From Brevundimonas aveniformis DSM 17977 (GTDB taxonomy: Bacteria; Pseudomonadota; Alphaproteobacteria; Caulobacterales; Caulobacteraceae), in contig NZ_AUAO01000002.1 of assembly GCF_000428765.1 (NCBI RefSeq), positions 556,198-620,197 on the forward strand: a stretch of DNA of 64,000 bases, in the 5' to 3' direction. Positions 51,469 through 60,656 of the stretch are shown here, piece after piece. Within the stretch, counting starts at the first letter, position 1. Each line of letters starts with the position of its first letter. The notes under the pieces were generated by a model. That model saw only the letters and a list, made by a program, of their open reading frames with translations. It searched no databases and was not told the DNA's origin. A program made the translations under genes and the position numbers.

Positions 51469-52857
51469 ATGACCCAATCGTCCTATTTTTTCTGTGGCGT
51501 CGGTGGCTCGGGCATGGCCCCGCTGGCGCTCATCATGCGTTCGAAGGGCTTCCGGGTTCAGGGGTCTGACCGGGCGCTGGACCAGGCGCGGGTGGCTGCC
51601 CGATTTGACTATCTGCAAAGCCAGGGGATCGACCTGTTCGCCCAGGATGGCTCGGGTGTCGTCAGCGCCGATCAGATCGTGGTGGCGTCCGCCGCCGTCG
51701 AGGATACGGTTCCTGACATGGTGTCGGCGCGCCGCGTCGGGGCCAGGGTCATGCGCCGGGCCGAGCTGCTCAGCGAGTTGTTCAACGGCTCGGACCAGCG
51801 CGTCGGCGTGGCCGGCACCTCGGGCAAGTCGACGATCACGGCCATGCTGGCCTGGATTCTGGACCGCGCCGGCCAGGACCCGACCGTCATCAACGGGGCG
51901 GACATGCTCAACTATGTGACAGCCGACGCACCATTTGCCGCGGCGCGTGTCGGCGCCCCGGACCTGTTTGCCGCCGAGGTCGATGAGAGCGACGGCACCA
52001 TTGCCCTGTACGACCCCACCGTTGCCGTCGTGTCCAACATCAGCCTTGACCACAAAACGATGGAAGAGCTGCGCCAGCTTTTCGGCGACTTTGTCGCCAA
52101 GTCGCGTGTGGCCGTCCTGAATTTCGACAACGCCGAAAGCCTGGCCCTGGGCGGGCGGGCTCAGGAGGCGGTCAGTTTCAGCCTGATCTCCAGCGAGGCG
52201 GACCTCAGCGCGCGCGATATCGTCCAGCGTCCGGATGGCGTCGACTTCACCGCCCATTCCCGGGATGGAGCCAACTGGCCGGTCAGCTTGCGGACGCCGG
52301 GCCTGCACAATGTCGCCAATGCTCTGGCGGCATTGCTGGCCGCTCGGGCCCTCGGGGTCGACATGGCGGCGGCGGCCCAGGCGCTTTCGGACTATCGCGG
52401 GGTCCGGCGTCGACTTGAGGTGACAGGGATTGCCGGAGGGATCATCGTCATCGACGACTTTGCCCATAACCCGGACAAGATCGCCGCGACCTTGCGGACG
52501 CTACGGGCCTTCCCCGGCCGGTTGCTGGTCATGTTCCAGCCGCACGGCTTTGGACCGATCCGTCTGATGCGTCGCGAGCTGGCCGAGGCATTCCAGCAGG
52601 GGCTCGCCCCCGATGATGTGCTGATCATGCCTGAGCCCGTCTACTACGGCGGGACCACGGACAGGTCCGTGGGGAGCCAGGATCTGGTCGGCGATCTGGT
52701 GGCCATGGGTGTGAAGGCTGAGGCCTATGCCGATCGCGCAGCGTGTGGGGATCGACTGGTTGAACTGGCCAGGTCCGGTGATCGCATCATCGTCATGGGT
52801 GCGCGCGACGACACCTTGTCGGTGTTCGCGCAGGACCTGCTGGAGCGGTTGGCCTAG
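51469..52857 (+). CDS. mpl: UDP-N-acetylmuramate:tripeptide ligase Mpl
   Basis: 462 residues. A Mur ligase fold: FFCGVGGSGMAPLALIMRSKG (Rossmann N-domain), VGVAGTSGKSTITAMLAWIL (ATP P-loop), AEVDESDGTIALYDP, NISLDHKTMEELRQLFGDF, DYRGVRRRLEV, DDFAHNPDKI. The pairing with an LD-carboxypeptidase and the 460-residue length favour Mpl, which recycles the tripeptide onto UDP-MurNAc, over MurC. The stop overlaps that of the convergent Lrp gene (CTAG shared). Confidence 0.88.
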   Translation: MTQSSYFFCGVGGSGMAPLALIMRSKGFRVQGSDRALDQARVAARFDYLQSQGIDLFAQDGSGVVSADQIVVASAAVEDTVPDMVSARRVGARVMRRAELLSELFNGSDQRVGVAGTSGKSTITAMLAWILDRAGQDPTVINGADMLNYVTADAPFAAARVGAPDLFAAEVDESDGTIALYDPTVAVVSNISLDHKTMEELRQLFGDFVAKSRVAVLNFDNAESLALGGRAQEAVSFSLISSEADLSARDIVQRPDGVDFTAHSRDGANWPVSLRTPGLHNVANALAALLAARALGVDMAAAAQALSDYRGVRRRLEVTGIAGGIIVIDDFAHNPDKIAATLRTLRAFPGRLLVMFQPHGFGPIRLMRRELAEAFQQGLAPDDVLIMPEPVYYGGTTDRSVGSQDLVGDLVAMGVKAEAYADRAACGDRLVELARSGDRIIVMGARDDTLSVFAQDLLERLA

Positions 52858-53336
52858 CCCGCCAACGGTGCCCGGGACGGGTCGAAGGCCACGATCTCGC
52901 GGATGGTGATCATGCTCTGGAAGTCCTCGACACCGGCATCGTCGCCCAGCGCGCGCTCGCAGAACGCCTCATAGGCTTCCATGTTCGGCACGGCGACGTT
53001 GAGCAGATAATCCCACTCTCCGGTCACGTCCCAGGCCGCCTGGACCTCACGGCTGACCTTCATCGCCGCCTTGAAGGCGGTGCCGCGTGCCCGATCGCGA
53101 GACGGAAAACGTACCAGAACGTGGATCGTCATGTGAGGCGCGATCCGGCCCGGATCGACGACCGCCACGTCGCGCACGATCACGCCCTCGGCCCGCAGCC
53201 GCCGCATCCGGCGCAGGACCGCCGATTCCGACAGGCCCACGGCGTCTGCCGTCACCCGCGCCGGTTCCAGGTTATTGGCCCGTGCCCGCGCGATCAGCTT
53301 GCGGTCAAAGGAATCGAGTTTGACGAATTCCGTCAT
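52854..53336 (-). CDS. Lrp/AsnC-family transcriptional regulator
   Basis: 160 residues from the ATG at 53336 (MTEFVKLDSFDRKLIARAR); the open frame extends much further but as an antisense run through the exporter gene. HTH region: ARVTADAVGLSESAVLRRMRRLRAEGVIVRDVAVV; RAM ligand domain: WDVTGEWDYLLNVAVPNMEAYEAF. Typically an amino-acid-responsive octamer. It is divergent from the EamA exporter by 84 bp and probably controls it, as Lrp-type regulators often do with amino-acid exporters. Confidence 0.9.
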   Translation of the reverse strand: MTEFVKLDSFDRKLIARARANNLEPARVTADAVGLSESAVLRRMRRLRAEGVIVRDVAVVDPGRIAPHMTIHVLVRFPSRDRARGTAFKAAMKVSREVQAAWDVTGEWDYLLNVAVPNMEAYEAFCERALGDDAGVEDFQSMITIREIVAFDPSRAPLAG

Positions 53337-53420
53337 TTCAGGCCCGTGCACGACGAAAACAGACGCACATCCTGCGAAGATCGCCGGGAAGCGCAAGCGG
53401 GAATTCGATACGGTCACAGC

Positions 53421-54335
53421 ATGATCCAACTGGCCCTGAGACACGATGATATGACGGCTCGCCTGCGCGCGATCTGGCCCTATGCGGCGGTGGTTGCGGC
53501 CATTGTTTCGTTTGCGGTCGGGACGACGGTAGCCAAGTCGCTCTTCCCCCTGGTCGGGGCCGAAGGGGCCGTGACCCTGCGCGTCATTCTGTCGGCTGTG
53601 GTGCTGGCGGTGATCTTCCGGCCGTGGAAGGCGCGGCGGACGGGGGCCAACCTGTGGCTGACGGTGCTGTTCGGCCTGGTGCTGGGGGCCATGAACCTGA
53701 CCTTCTACCTGTCGCTTCGGACCCTTCCGATCGGCGTGGCGCTGGGCATTGAGTTTATTGGTCCGCTCAGTGTGGCCCTGATCGGTGCGCGGCGGCTGTC
53801 GCATGTTCTGTGGGTGGCTCTGGCGGCCGCCGGCCTGTTGTTGCTGTTGCCGATCGCCGGTGGTGGCATTGATCCGGTGGGGGCCGGTTTCGCCGCGCTG
53901 GCTGCGGTCTTCTGGGCGCTCTACATCGTGCTGGGCAAGAAGCTGTCGGACTTCGATCCGGGGCGGTCGCTGGCCTTGGGGATGTTTGCCGCCGTGCTGG
54001 TCGTCGCCCCCATCGGGATTGAGCCGCTGTCCGTGCCCGGCGTCCTGACGCCGACCGTGCTGGGCCTGGGCTTGCTGGTCGCTATCCTCTCGAGCGCCAT
54101 CCCCTATTCCCTGGAGATGGCGGCCCTGCGCCACCTGCCGCGCCGGACCTTTGGCGTCATGCTCAGCCTTGATCCTGCGGTTGGGGCCCTGTTCGGGCTG
54201 CTGTTGCTGGGTGAGATGCTGACGGGCGTTCAGTGGCTGGCCGTGGCCTTCATTGTCGCGGCGTCTGTCGGCGCGGCGGCCACCAGTCGTGACCCGACGC
54301 CCAAGTCGGCCATCCCAACAGACGCACCGGCCTAG
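53421..54335 (+). CDS. EamA-family exporter, RhtA-like
   Basis: 304 residues from the ATG at 53421; an ATG at 53451 is an alternative. Ten membrane helices in two EamA halves: VVAAIVSFAVGTTVAKSLFPLVG, LGAMNLTFYLSLRTLPIGVALGIEFIGPLSVAL and the second-half FFWALYIVLGKK-type and AILSSAIPYSLEMAALRHLPRRTFGVMLSLDPAVGALFGLLLLGE segments match the threonine/homoserine exporter RhtA. Paired with a divergent Lrp-type regulator. Substrate is inferred from the family. Confidence 0.85.
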   Translation: MIQLALRHDDMTARLRAIWPYAAVVAAIVSFAVGTTVAKSLFPLVGAEGAVTLRVILSAVVLAVIFRPWKARRTGANLWLTVLFGLVLGAMNLTFYLSLRTLPIGVALGIEFIGPLSVALIGARRLSHVLWVALAAAGLLLLLPIAGGGIDPVGAGFAALAAVFWALYIVLGKKLSDFDPGRSLALGMFAAVLVVAPIGIEPLSVPGVLTPTVLGLGLLVAILSSAIPYSLEMAALRHLPRRTFGVMLSLDPAVGALFGLLLLGEMLTGVQWLAVAFIVAASVGAAATSRDPTPKSAIPTDAPA

Positions 54336-54440
54336 TTTCTCGGTCCTTTCCCCATGATGATGGGGAGGAGAGGTGCCGAATTTCATCCCCCATTAACCAC
54401 GTTCCCGCATTCGTGGAGATCAGTTCCGCGGGGCCTAGGT

Positions 54441-55796
54441 TTGCGTCATCTCATTCAGTCTGTCCGCGCCGTCGATCCGCTGGTCGTGACCGGCAAGGTC
54501 GCGGCGGTGTCGGGCCTGCTGATCGAGGCCCGCGGTGGGTTGTCGCGTCTGTCGGTTGGGGCCCGGGCCGAGATCATCCGTAGCGCCGCCAACGATCCCC
54601 TGCCGGCCGAGGTGGTGGGATTTCGCGATTCCAAGGCCCTGCTGATGCCGTTCGGACCGGTCGAGGGCGTGTCGCCCGGTGCCGATATCCGGCTGGTGGC
54701 AGACGGTGCCAATGTGCGGCCCACGACCGCCTGGCTGGGTCGCATCGTCGATGCTTTCGGTGAGCCGATCGACGGCAAGGGGCCGCTGCCGCGCGGGCCC
54801 GTTCCCTATCCGCTGCGCGCCGCGCCGCCTGCCGCCCACGCGCGGGATCGTGTGGGGGAACGATTGGACCTGGGCGTGCGGGCGCTCGACTGTTTCGTCA
54901 CCACCTGTCGGGGGCAGCGCCTGGGTATCTTTGCCGGGTCGGGTGTCGGCAAGTCGGTGCTGCTGTCGATGCTGGCGCGCGAGGCGACCTGTGATGCCGT
55001 CGTCGTCGGCCTGATCGGGGAGCGGGGCCGAGAGGTCCGCGAATTCATCGAAGAAACGCTGGGCGAGGCCGGGCTGGCCCGATCCATCGTCGTCGTGGCC
55101 ACGTCTGACGAGCCGGCGCTGAAGCGCCGCCAGGCCGCCTATATGACCCTGGCCCTGTCGGAATATCTGCGGGATCAGGGTCTGGAAGTCCTGTGCCTGA
55201 TGGATTCGGTCACCCGCTTCGCCATGGCCCAGCGCGAGATCGGCCTGGCGGCGGGCGAGCCGCCAACGACCAAGGGCTATACGCCCACCGTCTTTTCCGA
55301 ACTGCCCAAGCTGTTGGAACGTGCGGGGCCGGGGCCTGTCGGGCCGAATGGCAAGCGGGGCGGGCCGATCACCGGCCTGTTCACCGTGCTGGTGGACGGC
55401 GGCGACCACGACGAGCCCATCGCCGACGCCGTGCGCGGGATTCTCGACGGCCACATCGTCATGGATCGCAAGATCGCCGAGCGCGGACGTTTCCCGGCTG
55501 TCGATGTGCTGAAGTCCGTCAGCCGGACGATGCCGGACTGTCAGACGCCCGAGGAGCGTGAACTGAACAAGCGGGCGCGCCTGAGCCTGTCATCCTATGC
55601 CGACATGGAAGAGCTGATCCGCATCGGGGCCTATCGCGCCGGTGCCGACCCCATCGTTGACCGGGCCATTGCCCTGAACCCGTCGCTCGAGGAATTCCTG
55701 CGTCAGGACAAGGACGATTCGACGCCTCTTAACGAAGCGTTTGCTCGTCTGGCAGCCATACTGAACCAGGGCAGGGTTGAGGAGCCGATCCAATGA
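54441..55796 (+). CDS. fliI: Flagellum-specific ATP synthase FliI
   Basis: 451 residues if the TTG at 54441 is used ([20 protein letters not shown]), which aligns with Caulobacter FliI; an ATG at 54354 gives 29 extra residues with no family match. FliI is the ATPase of the flagellar type III export apparatus. Walker [36 protein letters not shown], Walker [29 protein letters not shown], and the C-terminal [17 protein letters not shown] are present. Overlaps fliJ by 4 bp. Confidence 0.95.
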   Translation: MRHLIQSVRAVDPLVVTGKVAAVSGLLIEARGGLSRLSVGARAEIIRSAANDPLPAEVVGFRDSKALLMPFGPVEGVSPGADIRLVADGANVRPTTAWLGRIVDAFGEPIDGKGPLPRGPVPYPLRAAPPAAHARDRVGERLDLGVRALDCFVTTCRGQRLGIFAGSGVGKSVLLSMLAREATCDAVVVGLIGERGREVREFIEETLGEAGLARSIVVVATSDEPALKRRQAAYMTLALSEYLRDQGLEVLCLMDSVTRFAMAQREIGLAAGEPPTTKGYTPTVFSELPKLLERAGPGPVGPNGKRGGPITGLFTVLVDGGDHDEPIADAVRGILDGHIVMDRKIAERGRFPAVDVLKSVSRTMPDCQTPEERELNKRARLSLSSYADMEELIRIGAYRAGADPIVDRAIALNPSLEEFLRQDKDDSTPLNEAFARLAAILNQGRVEEPIQ

Positions 55797-56209
55797 CTAA
55801 GTGGGCACAGTCGCTGATCCGCATCTCCAACTACGAGGTAGAGACGCTGCAGAAGCGTCTGGCGGACATCACCACGCGCCGGGCAACCGCCGAAATGCGC
55901 ATTGCCGTGCTGGATGCCGAACGCGAGCTGGAAACAGAGAATGCGCGCGCCTGTCCGTCGTCGGGCCGGCTGCTTGAGGCGTATCTGGGTGGCTGGAAGC
56001 TGCGTCGCGATACCGCCCAATCCGATCTGCGCGAGGTTGAATCGGAAGAGTTGGGGGCCCGAGACGCCCTGATGTCGGCGTTCGAGGAGCTCAAGAAGTT
56101 CGAACACGTCGCCGAGGCGACCCGATTGAGCCAGTTGGCCGCGCTCGCTCGTCGCGAATCCGCAGCCATGGACGAACAGGCCATTCGACGAGCCGCCCGC
56201 GCGGGTTGA
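55793..56209 (+). CDS. fliJ: Flagellar export protein FliJ
   Basis: 138 residues, nearly all helical and charged, with Arg/Glu/Ala heptads forming a coiled coil as in FliJ, the central stalk-like chaperone-escort protein of the FliI ring. The opening [28 protein letters not shown] is typical of alphaproteobacterial FliJ. Recognised mainly by coupling to fliI (ATGA overlap), length and coiled coil. Confidence 0.88.
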   Translation: MTKWAQSLIRISNYEVETLQKRLADITTRRATAEMRIAVLDAERELETENARACPSSGRLLEAYLGGWKLRRDTAQSDLREVESEELGARDALMSAFEELKKFEHVAEATRLSQLAALARRESAAMDEQAIRRAARAG

Positions 56210-56336
56210 TCCACCAAAAAGCCGCCCCAACGGACGGGGCACCGCGCCGCAGGCGTGACTTCCGCACGGCCTCACCTTGGCTTTCGGGTCGCCAGTGCCT
56301 AGGTTCCGCGCAACCGAGACACAGCAGGAGGCCGCC

Positions 56337-57401
56337 ATGACAGCCAACCCGACCGATCCGATGGGCCTGGACGGCTTTGAATTCGTCGAGTTCGTCAGCC
56401 CCGATCCCCAGGCCATGAAGGCCCATTTCGAAAAGATGGGCTTCGTTGCTTCGCATACTCGCCCGGACGGTGGCGTGGTGCGGATGAAGCAGGGCGACAT
56501 CAGCTTCCTGATCAACTCCTCTGACGAGCCCAATGCTGTGGCCTTCCGTGAGGCTCATGGCCCGTCAGCCGCCGGCATGGCCTTCCGCGTCAAGAATGCC
56601 GCCGAGGCCTATGATCTGGCTGTCCAGCGCGGTGCCAGGCCGGCTGAGGCACCGCAGAACGCCCTGGGCGACTATCCCTATGTGCTGCAAGGCATCGGCG
56701 GCAGCCTGCTGTATCTCGTCGACCAGTTCGGGGGCGAAAGCCTCTATGACGGCTGGACCGAAGCGCCGGGCTGGGCCGAGGCCGAGGCGAAGAACCAGGT
56801 GGGCCTGACGCTGCTGGATCACCTCACGCACAACGTCCGCAAGGGCCAGATGCGGACCTGGTCGGGCTTCTATGGCGACGTCTTCGGCTTCGAGGAGCAG
56901 AAGTATTTCGACATCAAGGGCAAGGCGACCGGCCTGTTCTCGCAAGCCATGGTCGCGCCGGACGGCATGATCCGCATTCCGCTGAACGAGAGCCAGGACG
57001 AGCAATCCCAGATCGAGGAGTTCCTGCGTCGCTACAACGGCGAGGGCATCCAGCACATCGCCCTGCACACCGACAATATCTTCGAAACGGTCGAAGAGAT
57101 GAAGCGGCGCGGCATCGATTTCCAGGACACCATCGAAACCTATTTCGACCTGATCGACAAACGCCTGCCGGGCCATGGCGAAGACGTGGAGCGGATGCGT
57201 GCGAACCGCATCCTGATCGACGGCTCGGACCAAGACGGCCTGCTGCTGCAAATCTTCACCCAGGATACCTTCGGCCCGATCTTCTTCGAGATCATCCAGC
57301 GCAAGGGCAACCAGGCGTTCGGCGAGGGCAACTTCCAGGCCCTGTTCGACTCGATCGAGCTGGACCAGATCCGGCGCGGGGTCGTGAAGGTCGACGCCTA
57401 G
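56337..57401 (+). CDS. hppD: 4-hydroxyphenylpyruvate dioxygenase
   Basis: 354 residues from the ATG at 56337 with AGGAGG upstream. Converts 4-hydroxyphenylpyruvate to homogentisate in tyrosine degradation. Two VOC halves: GFEFVEFVSPDPQAMKAHFEKMGF and the catalytic half with DHLTHNV (iron His), IQHIALHTDNI (iron His) and GPIFFEIIQRKGNQAFGEGNF (iron Glu). No hmgA or fah neighbour is present. Nothing indicates its regulator. Confidence 0.96.
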   Translation: MTANPTDPMGLDGFEFVEFVSPDPQAMKAHFEKMGFVASHTRPDGGVVRMKQGDISFLINSSDEPNAVAFREAHGPSAAGMAFRVKNAAEAYDLAVQRGARPAEAPQNALGDYPYVLQGIGGSLLYLVDQFGGESLYDGWTEAPGWAEAEAKNQVGLTLLDHLTHNVRKGQMRTWSGFYGDVFGFEEQKYFDIKGKATGLFSQAMVAPDGMIRIPLNESQDEQSQIEEFLRRYNGEGIQHIALHTDNIFETVEEMKRRGIDFQDTIETYFDLIDKRLPGHGEDVERMRANRILIDGSDQDGLLLQIFTQDTFGPIFFEIIQRKGNQAFGEGNFQALFDSIELDQIRRGVVKVDA

Positions 57402-57455
57402 GGTCAATCGACATTCAGCGGTGCATCTTGCCGGGTTCCAGGTACGTCCGTCATA

Positions 57456-57562
57456 GCCGGGCTTGTCCCGGCTACCCATTACCTCGACACCCGGTGGACG
57501 GCTGGAACATCGAAACTCACGAACGATCGATGCGGTAATGGGACCCCGGTACAAGGCCGGGC
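57456..57562. repeat. Imperfect palindromic repeat between hppD and DUF6498 gene
   Basis: GCCGGGCTTGTCCCGGC at 57456-57472 and TACCCATTACC after it are matched inversely by GGTAATGGGACCCCGGTACA and then AGGCCGGGC ending at 57562. The core CTTGTCCCGGCT also occurs in the repeat at 63641-63791, suggesting one family. Confidence 0.65.
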
Positions 57563-57590
57563 AAGGCGCTGCTTCAGCCGTCGATGGAAT

Positions 57591-58238
57591 TTAGTCGATG
57601 CGCGCCTTGGCCAGCCAGTTCTTGCCGAGCGTGCCGGTCAGCTCGATGGCCATCTTACCGATGCACAGCAGCAGCATCGTCCAGGTCGGTGCGCCGATCG
57701 CATTCAGGCCGGCTGCGCCGAGCAGCACCGTGATATGCAGCACCATGACCCGCGGGTAGGGCAGGAACATTTCCATCTTGGGATTGGCCGTCTCCCAGGC
57801 CCTGGGGCGGAGCCACCCCTGCCAGAATTGCATGGCCTGAATGACCAAGATGCCGATGATGGCCAGGCCGAAGCCGCGCATCTCCTCGGGGGAGGACTCT
57901 CCCGGGGAAATCTCGCTCGCCAACAGCAAGGCGAAAAAGCCATGGACGATCCAGAAGACGCCGTAGTGGAAGGTGAAGAAAGCCGCTGTCCCTAGGCGCG
58001 CTATCAACGGCGTTCCTCCGATCACCGATCCCGCTGTCGGCGGCGGTCCTTGCGCCATCAGGATGCGTGGCACGGTGAACAAGCCCACGAAGAAGTTCTC
58101 GATCCAGTAGAGGATCAGGATCAAGCCCGGATCCCAGTCCAGGAACAGGACCCCGAAAACCGGCAACAGATTGCCGAACACGATCGAGATGACGGTCCAG
58201 ACCTTGGCCAGCGGGAATCGGGCGGGCTGGTCGGTCAT
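57591..58238 (-). CDS. DUF6498 membrane protein, copy 2 of a tandem pair
   Basis: 215 residues with five or six membrane helices. Shared with the next gene are LYWIENFFVGLFTVPRI, FFTFHYGVFWIVHGFFALLL, WQGWLRPRAWE and the FLPYPRVMVLHITVLLG region, which define the pair as paralogues. The stop of the upstream copy overlaps this start (4 bp). No catalytic motif is evident; two conserved His lie in the FHYG.F..VHG stretch, which could bind haem or metal (speculative). Confidence 0.75.
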   Translation of the reverse strand: MTDQPARFPLAKVWTVISIVFGNLLPVFGVLFLDWDPGLILILYWIENFFVGLFTVPRILMAQGPPPTAGSVIGGTPLIARLGTAAFFTFHYGVFWIVHGFFALLLASEISPGESSPEEMRGFGLAIIGILVIQAMQFWQGWLRPRAWETANPKMEMFLPYPRVMVLHITVLLGAAGLNAIGAPTWTMLLLCIGKMAIELTGTLGKNWLAKARID

Positions 58239-58921
58239 CGCACCGCCTCAAGCCGTACCTTGAAGCCGGCTTGCCAGAGCGACACCCCCACATCGATGAG
58301 CATCTTGGCCACGCAGAGCAGGATGACCAGATTGCGCGCGCCGCCGCTGAGGCTGACGATCCAGAACCCGCCGATGACCGCCAGGTGCAGGGCAACGACC
58401 CGACCATAGGGCCGGAACATCTCAGCGGCGGGGTCGGCCCCTCGCCAAGCCTGGGGCCTGGCCCAGTCGCGCCAGTACATCATCGTCAGCATCAGCCCGA
58501 TCCCGATGAGCGCCAGCCAGAACGAGCGGTCGCCAAAGGTCGATAACCAGGCGGCATTCCAGCCTCCGCCCGGCATGAACACCAGCACCAGAAGCCAGGT
58601 CAGGACGCCGTGGACCAGCCAGAACAGGCCGTAGTGAATGAGGAAGAAGACGCTGAGCTGGAAAGGTTCGTCCTGTGCTGCGTTGCGCTCAGCGTCGCGC
58701 ACCCGCAGCCAGGTGAAAATCCCCACGAGCAGGGTCTCCAGCCAGAACAGGACGACGATCTGGATCGCGTCCCAGCCGTAGTTGATCACGCCCCAGATCG
58801 GGATCAGGCCGGTGACGATGATCGCCAACAGGCTGAAGATCGACAGGCCCCTCGGCGTCTGGTCCGCAGTTTCCCCCATGGCCCTACATGGCCCAGGAAC
58901 GCCGCGCTGCAAACCCGCCAT
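58235..58921 (-). CDS. DUF6498 membrane protein, copy 1 of a tandem pair
   Basis: 228 residues from the ATG at 58921, which overlaps the upstream stop (TGATG) and has GAGGAC 2 nt before the overlap; an internal ATG at 58879 would give 214. Membrane helices and motifs parallel the following copy: LFWLETLLVGIFTWLRV, FFLIHYGLFWLVHGVLTWLL, WRDWARPQAWRG and FRPYGRVVALHLAVIGG. Operon with the small CxxC protein upstream. Function unknown. Confidence 0.75.
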   Translation of the reverse strand: MAGLQRGVPGPCRAMGETADQTPRGLSIFSLLAIIVTGLIPIWGVINYGWDAIQIVVLFWLETLLVGIFTWLRVRDAERNAAQDEPFQLSVFFLIHYGLFWLVHGVLTWLLVLVFMPGGGWNAAWLSTFGDRSFWLALIGIGLMLTMMYWRDWARPQAWRGADPAAEMFRPYGRVVALHLAVIGGFWIVSLSGGARNLVILLCVAKMLIDVGVSLWQAGFKVRLEAVR

Positions 58922-59142
58922 CAGTCCTCGTCAGTTTCGCGCAGGCGTGCCTTCCACTCCTGAACCGTCTCGGCCTCGCCTTTCCAGACATGCCGTGGAT
59001 TGCCGCACATGGCGCATGAACAGACGGCCAGGCGGTCCGCCCAGTAGTGAGCCTTGAGCCTGTCTGGATAGATTCGGCGCGCCTTGGCCTTCATGCGCAA
59101 GGCATCCCGGCGACGGCGCTGGCGCTTCATTTCATCCGACAT
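58921..59142 (-). CDS. Small basic protein with CxCxxC motif
   Basis: 73 residues from the ATG at 59142 (MSDEMKRQRRRRDALRMKAKARRIYPD). A strongly basic N-terminus precedes HYWADRLAVCSCAMCGNPRHVWKGE, where three cysteines and histidines may bind zinc. Widespread short proteins with CSC.MCGNPR are known but uncharacterised (memory). It is translationally coupled to the DUF6498 pair. Confidence 0.75.
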   Translation of the reverse strand: MSDEMKRQRRRRDALRMKAKARRIYPDRLKAHYWADRLAVCSCAMCGNPRHVWKGEAETVQEWKARLRETDED

Positions 59143-59314
59143 GGCGTCTCTCCCTGAGGGCAAAGACGCGTCGGCCCCGCACCTCCTGTTGGAAGCCGGG
59201 GCCGATCGACGCGGTGGTCGATGCCGCACGTTTGGCAGAACGCGGCCGCGACCGCATCTTTCCAAACCTGATCGCCGCGCGCCGGTACGGCGCAGGTTGC
59301 ATCGGCCACGCCCT
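59143..59314. other. Gap without a confident gene, before the Mn2+ riboswitch
   Basis: About 170 bp between the small CxCxxC gene and the riboswitch. Overlapping frames here (for example 59127-59375 on the minus strand) have no recognisable family or ribosome-binding site. GC-rich, no strong repeat seen. Confidence 0.4.
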
Positions 59315-59453
59315 CGCTGTAGTCAGCGCACCGTTGGGGAGTAGCTTCCGGCACCCAGACATATGCCGGGGTCACGTCAACAGACTCGCCTCTCGGGGCG
59401 TGGCGTGACCAGCGAGATCACCGTTTGCCGGTGGCCGCCTAGCGAGACCAGCG
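59315..59453 (+). ncRNA. yybP-ykoY manganese riboswitch
   Basis: Upstream of mntP: closing stem CGCTG (59315-59319) with CAGCG (59449-59453), then the conserved GGGGAGTAGC (59336-59345), CGTCAACA and GCGAGACC (59442-59449) strings of the family. It should sense Mn2+ and switch on the exporter downstream. Confidence 0.8.
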
Positions 59454-59521
59454 TGCCTTTCGGCTCCTGACCGGCGGAGTGCGAGAGCGCGCTGTCTTGT
59501 GTGCCCGGCGGACTTTTCAAC

Positions 59522-60091
59522 ATGACCCCTCTCGCGATTGCGGCCCTGTCCCTGAGCATGTCGACCGACGCCTTTGCGGCGGCGGTTGGGCGCGGGGCTT
59601 CGCACCGCCCGCCGCTGGGCAAGGCGGTGCGCAATGGCCTGGTCTTCGGCGTGATTGAGGCGATTACGCCGATCATCGGCTGGTCGCTCGGCCTGGTGGC
59701 GGCCAGCTTCGTTGAGGCGATTGATCACTGGATCGCCTTTGGGCTGCTCGGCGCTGTCGGGGCCAGAATGCTGTGGGAGGCGTTTCAGCCGGTTGAGGCG
59801 TTTGATGCCGAGGCTTCGGCCCGCCGCGGCCTGCTGGGCCTGATTGCCACGGCTATCGGCACCTCGATCGATGCGGCTGCGGTCGGCGTCAGCCTGGCTT
59901 TCATTGGGGCGAATATCTGGATTGTCGCGCTGAGCATCGGCTTCACCACCTTTGCCCTGACGACCCTGGGCATGATGATCGGAAGCGCGGTCGGGGCTCG
60001 CTTCGGCAAGCTGGCAGAAGGGTTGGGCGGCGTGCTGCTGATCGGGATCGGCGTGACCATACTGGTCGAACACATGCATTGGCTCGGCTAG
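59522..60091 (+). CDS. mntP: Manganese efflux pump MntP
   Basis: 189 residues from the ATG at 59522. Six membrane helices in two repeats. LSLSMSTDAFAAAVGRGA and IATAIGTSIDAAAVGVSLAF carry the family's conserved acidic residues in SxDAxAxxxG-type motifs. Exports Mn2+ across the inner membrane. Control by the riboswitch just upstream fits. GGCGGA lies 9 nt before the ATG. Confidence 0.95.
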   Translation: MTPLAIAALSLSMSTDAFAAAVGRGASHRPPLGKAVRNGLVFGVIEAITPIIGWSLGLVAASFVEAIDHWIAFGLLGAVGARMLWEAFQPVEAFDAEASARRGLLGLIATAIGTSIDAAAVGVSLAFIGANIWIVALSIGFTTFALTTLGMMIGSAVGARFGKLAEGLGGVLLIGIGVTILVEHMHWLG

Positions 60092-60158
60092 GCCGTCAGG
60101 CCCGGTCAGTGGCCCCTTGGTTCGTGGCGCGCTAAGCCGCCTCGAACAGGAGGGACGA

Positions 60159-60656
60159 ATGCGTGCGATAGCAGCCCCGATCATGGCGATGGCGCTTGTG
60201 GCGGCCCCGGCGGCCTCGGCGCAATCCATGAATATCCCGCTGATCACGCGCGTGACGCTGACAGAGATCTGTGGTCCCTGGTTGCAGACAGGTGATCTGG
60301 CTGCCGCCGTTCAGGCCGGCATCGCCGCCGATTACCGCGCGGCTCCCAATCTCAACCCAGCCAATCCACCGTCTTTCGTCGTCTTGGACGGTTCTCTCAC
60401 CCATCGTGGCCGGGTTGTTCTGATCAACGACAACGATCAGGTCTGCTCTGTCGACATGGCCGAGGCTGGTGTCATCCAGCTCTCAGACCTCGCCGCTGAA
60501 ACCCTGACCGCCTTGGGGATGAGCCGGGTCTTCGTCCAGGGGGGCGCGACGCTTGGAGTCATCGTCTGGGCCGGAGAGGACCGTCAGGCGGTCATCGCGC
60601 CCTCGGATCGTTCAAGCGGCGCGGCGATCACCCTGAGCTGGCGGCGACGCGATTAG
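60159..60656 (+). CDS. Exported protein of unknown function
   Basis: 165 residues from the ATG at 60159 (AGGAGGG upstream), with a signal peptide ending in ASA-QS. The mature protein contains [13 protein letters not shown] and [11 protein letters not shown] with two cysteines, and a short hydrophobic stretch near [11 protein letters not shown]. Family not recognised. Its stop overlaps that of the convergent cobB gene by 4 bp. Confidence 0.65.
   Translation: MRAIAAPIMAMALVAAPAASAQSMNIPLITRVTLTEICGPWLQTGDLAAAVQAGIAADYRAAPNLNPANPPSFVVLDGSLTHRGRVVLINDNDQVCSVDMAEAGVIQLSDLAAETLTALGMSRVFVQGGATLGVIVWAGEDRQAVIAPSDRSSGAAITLSWRRRD

Noticed and set aside
52854..54386. 510-codon minus-strand frame as one large protein
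   Set aside because: Only the last 160 codons (Lrp/AsnC) make biological sense; the rest is antisense to the EamA exporter.
54393..54399. TTAACCA upstream of fliI as a CtrA site
   Set aside because: Only one half-site; the N7 partner is CCCG, not TTAA. CtrA control of fliI is plausible from Caulobacter but not shown here.
56210..56260. GCCCC/GGGGC hairpin after fliJ as a terminator
   Set aside because: A 5-bp stem with no U-tract on the plus strand; the A-run favours the opposite strand, which has no gene there.
59127..59375. 82-codon minus-strand frame (MTPAYVWVPEATPQRC...) across the riboswitch region
   Set aside because: Overlaps the Mn2+ aptamer and the start of the CxCxxC gene; no ribosome-binding site or family.
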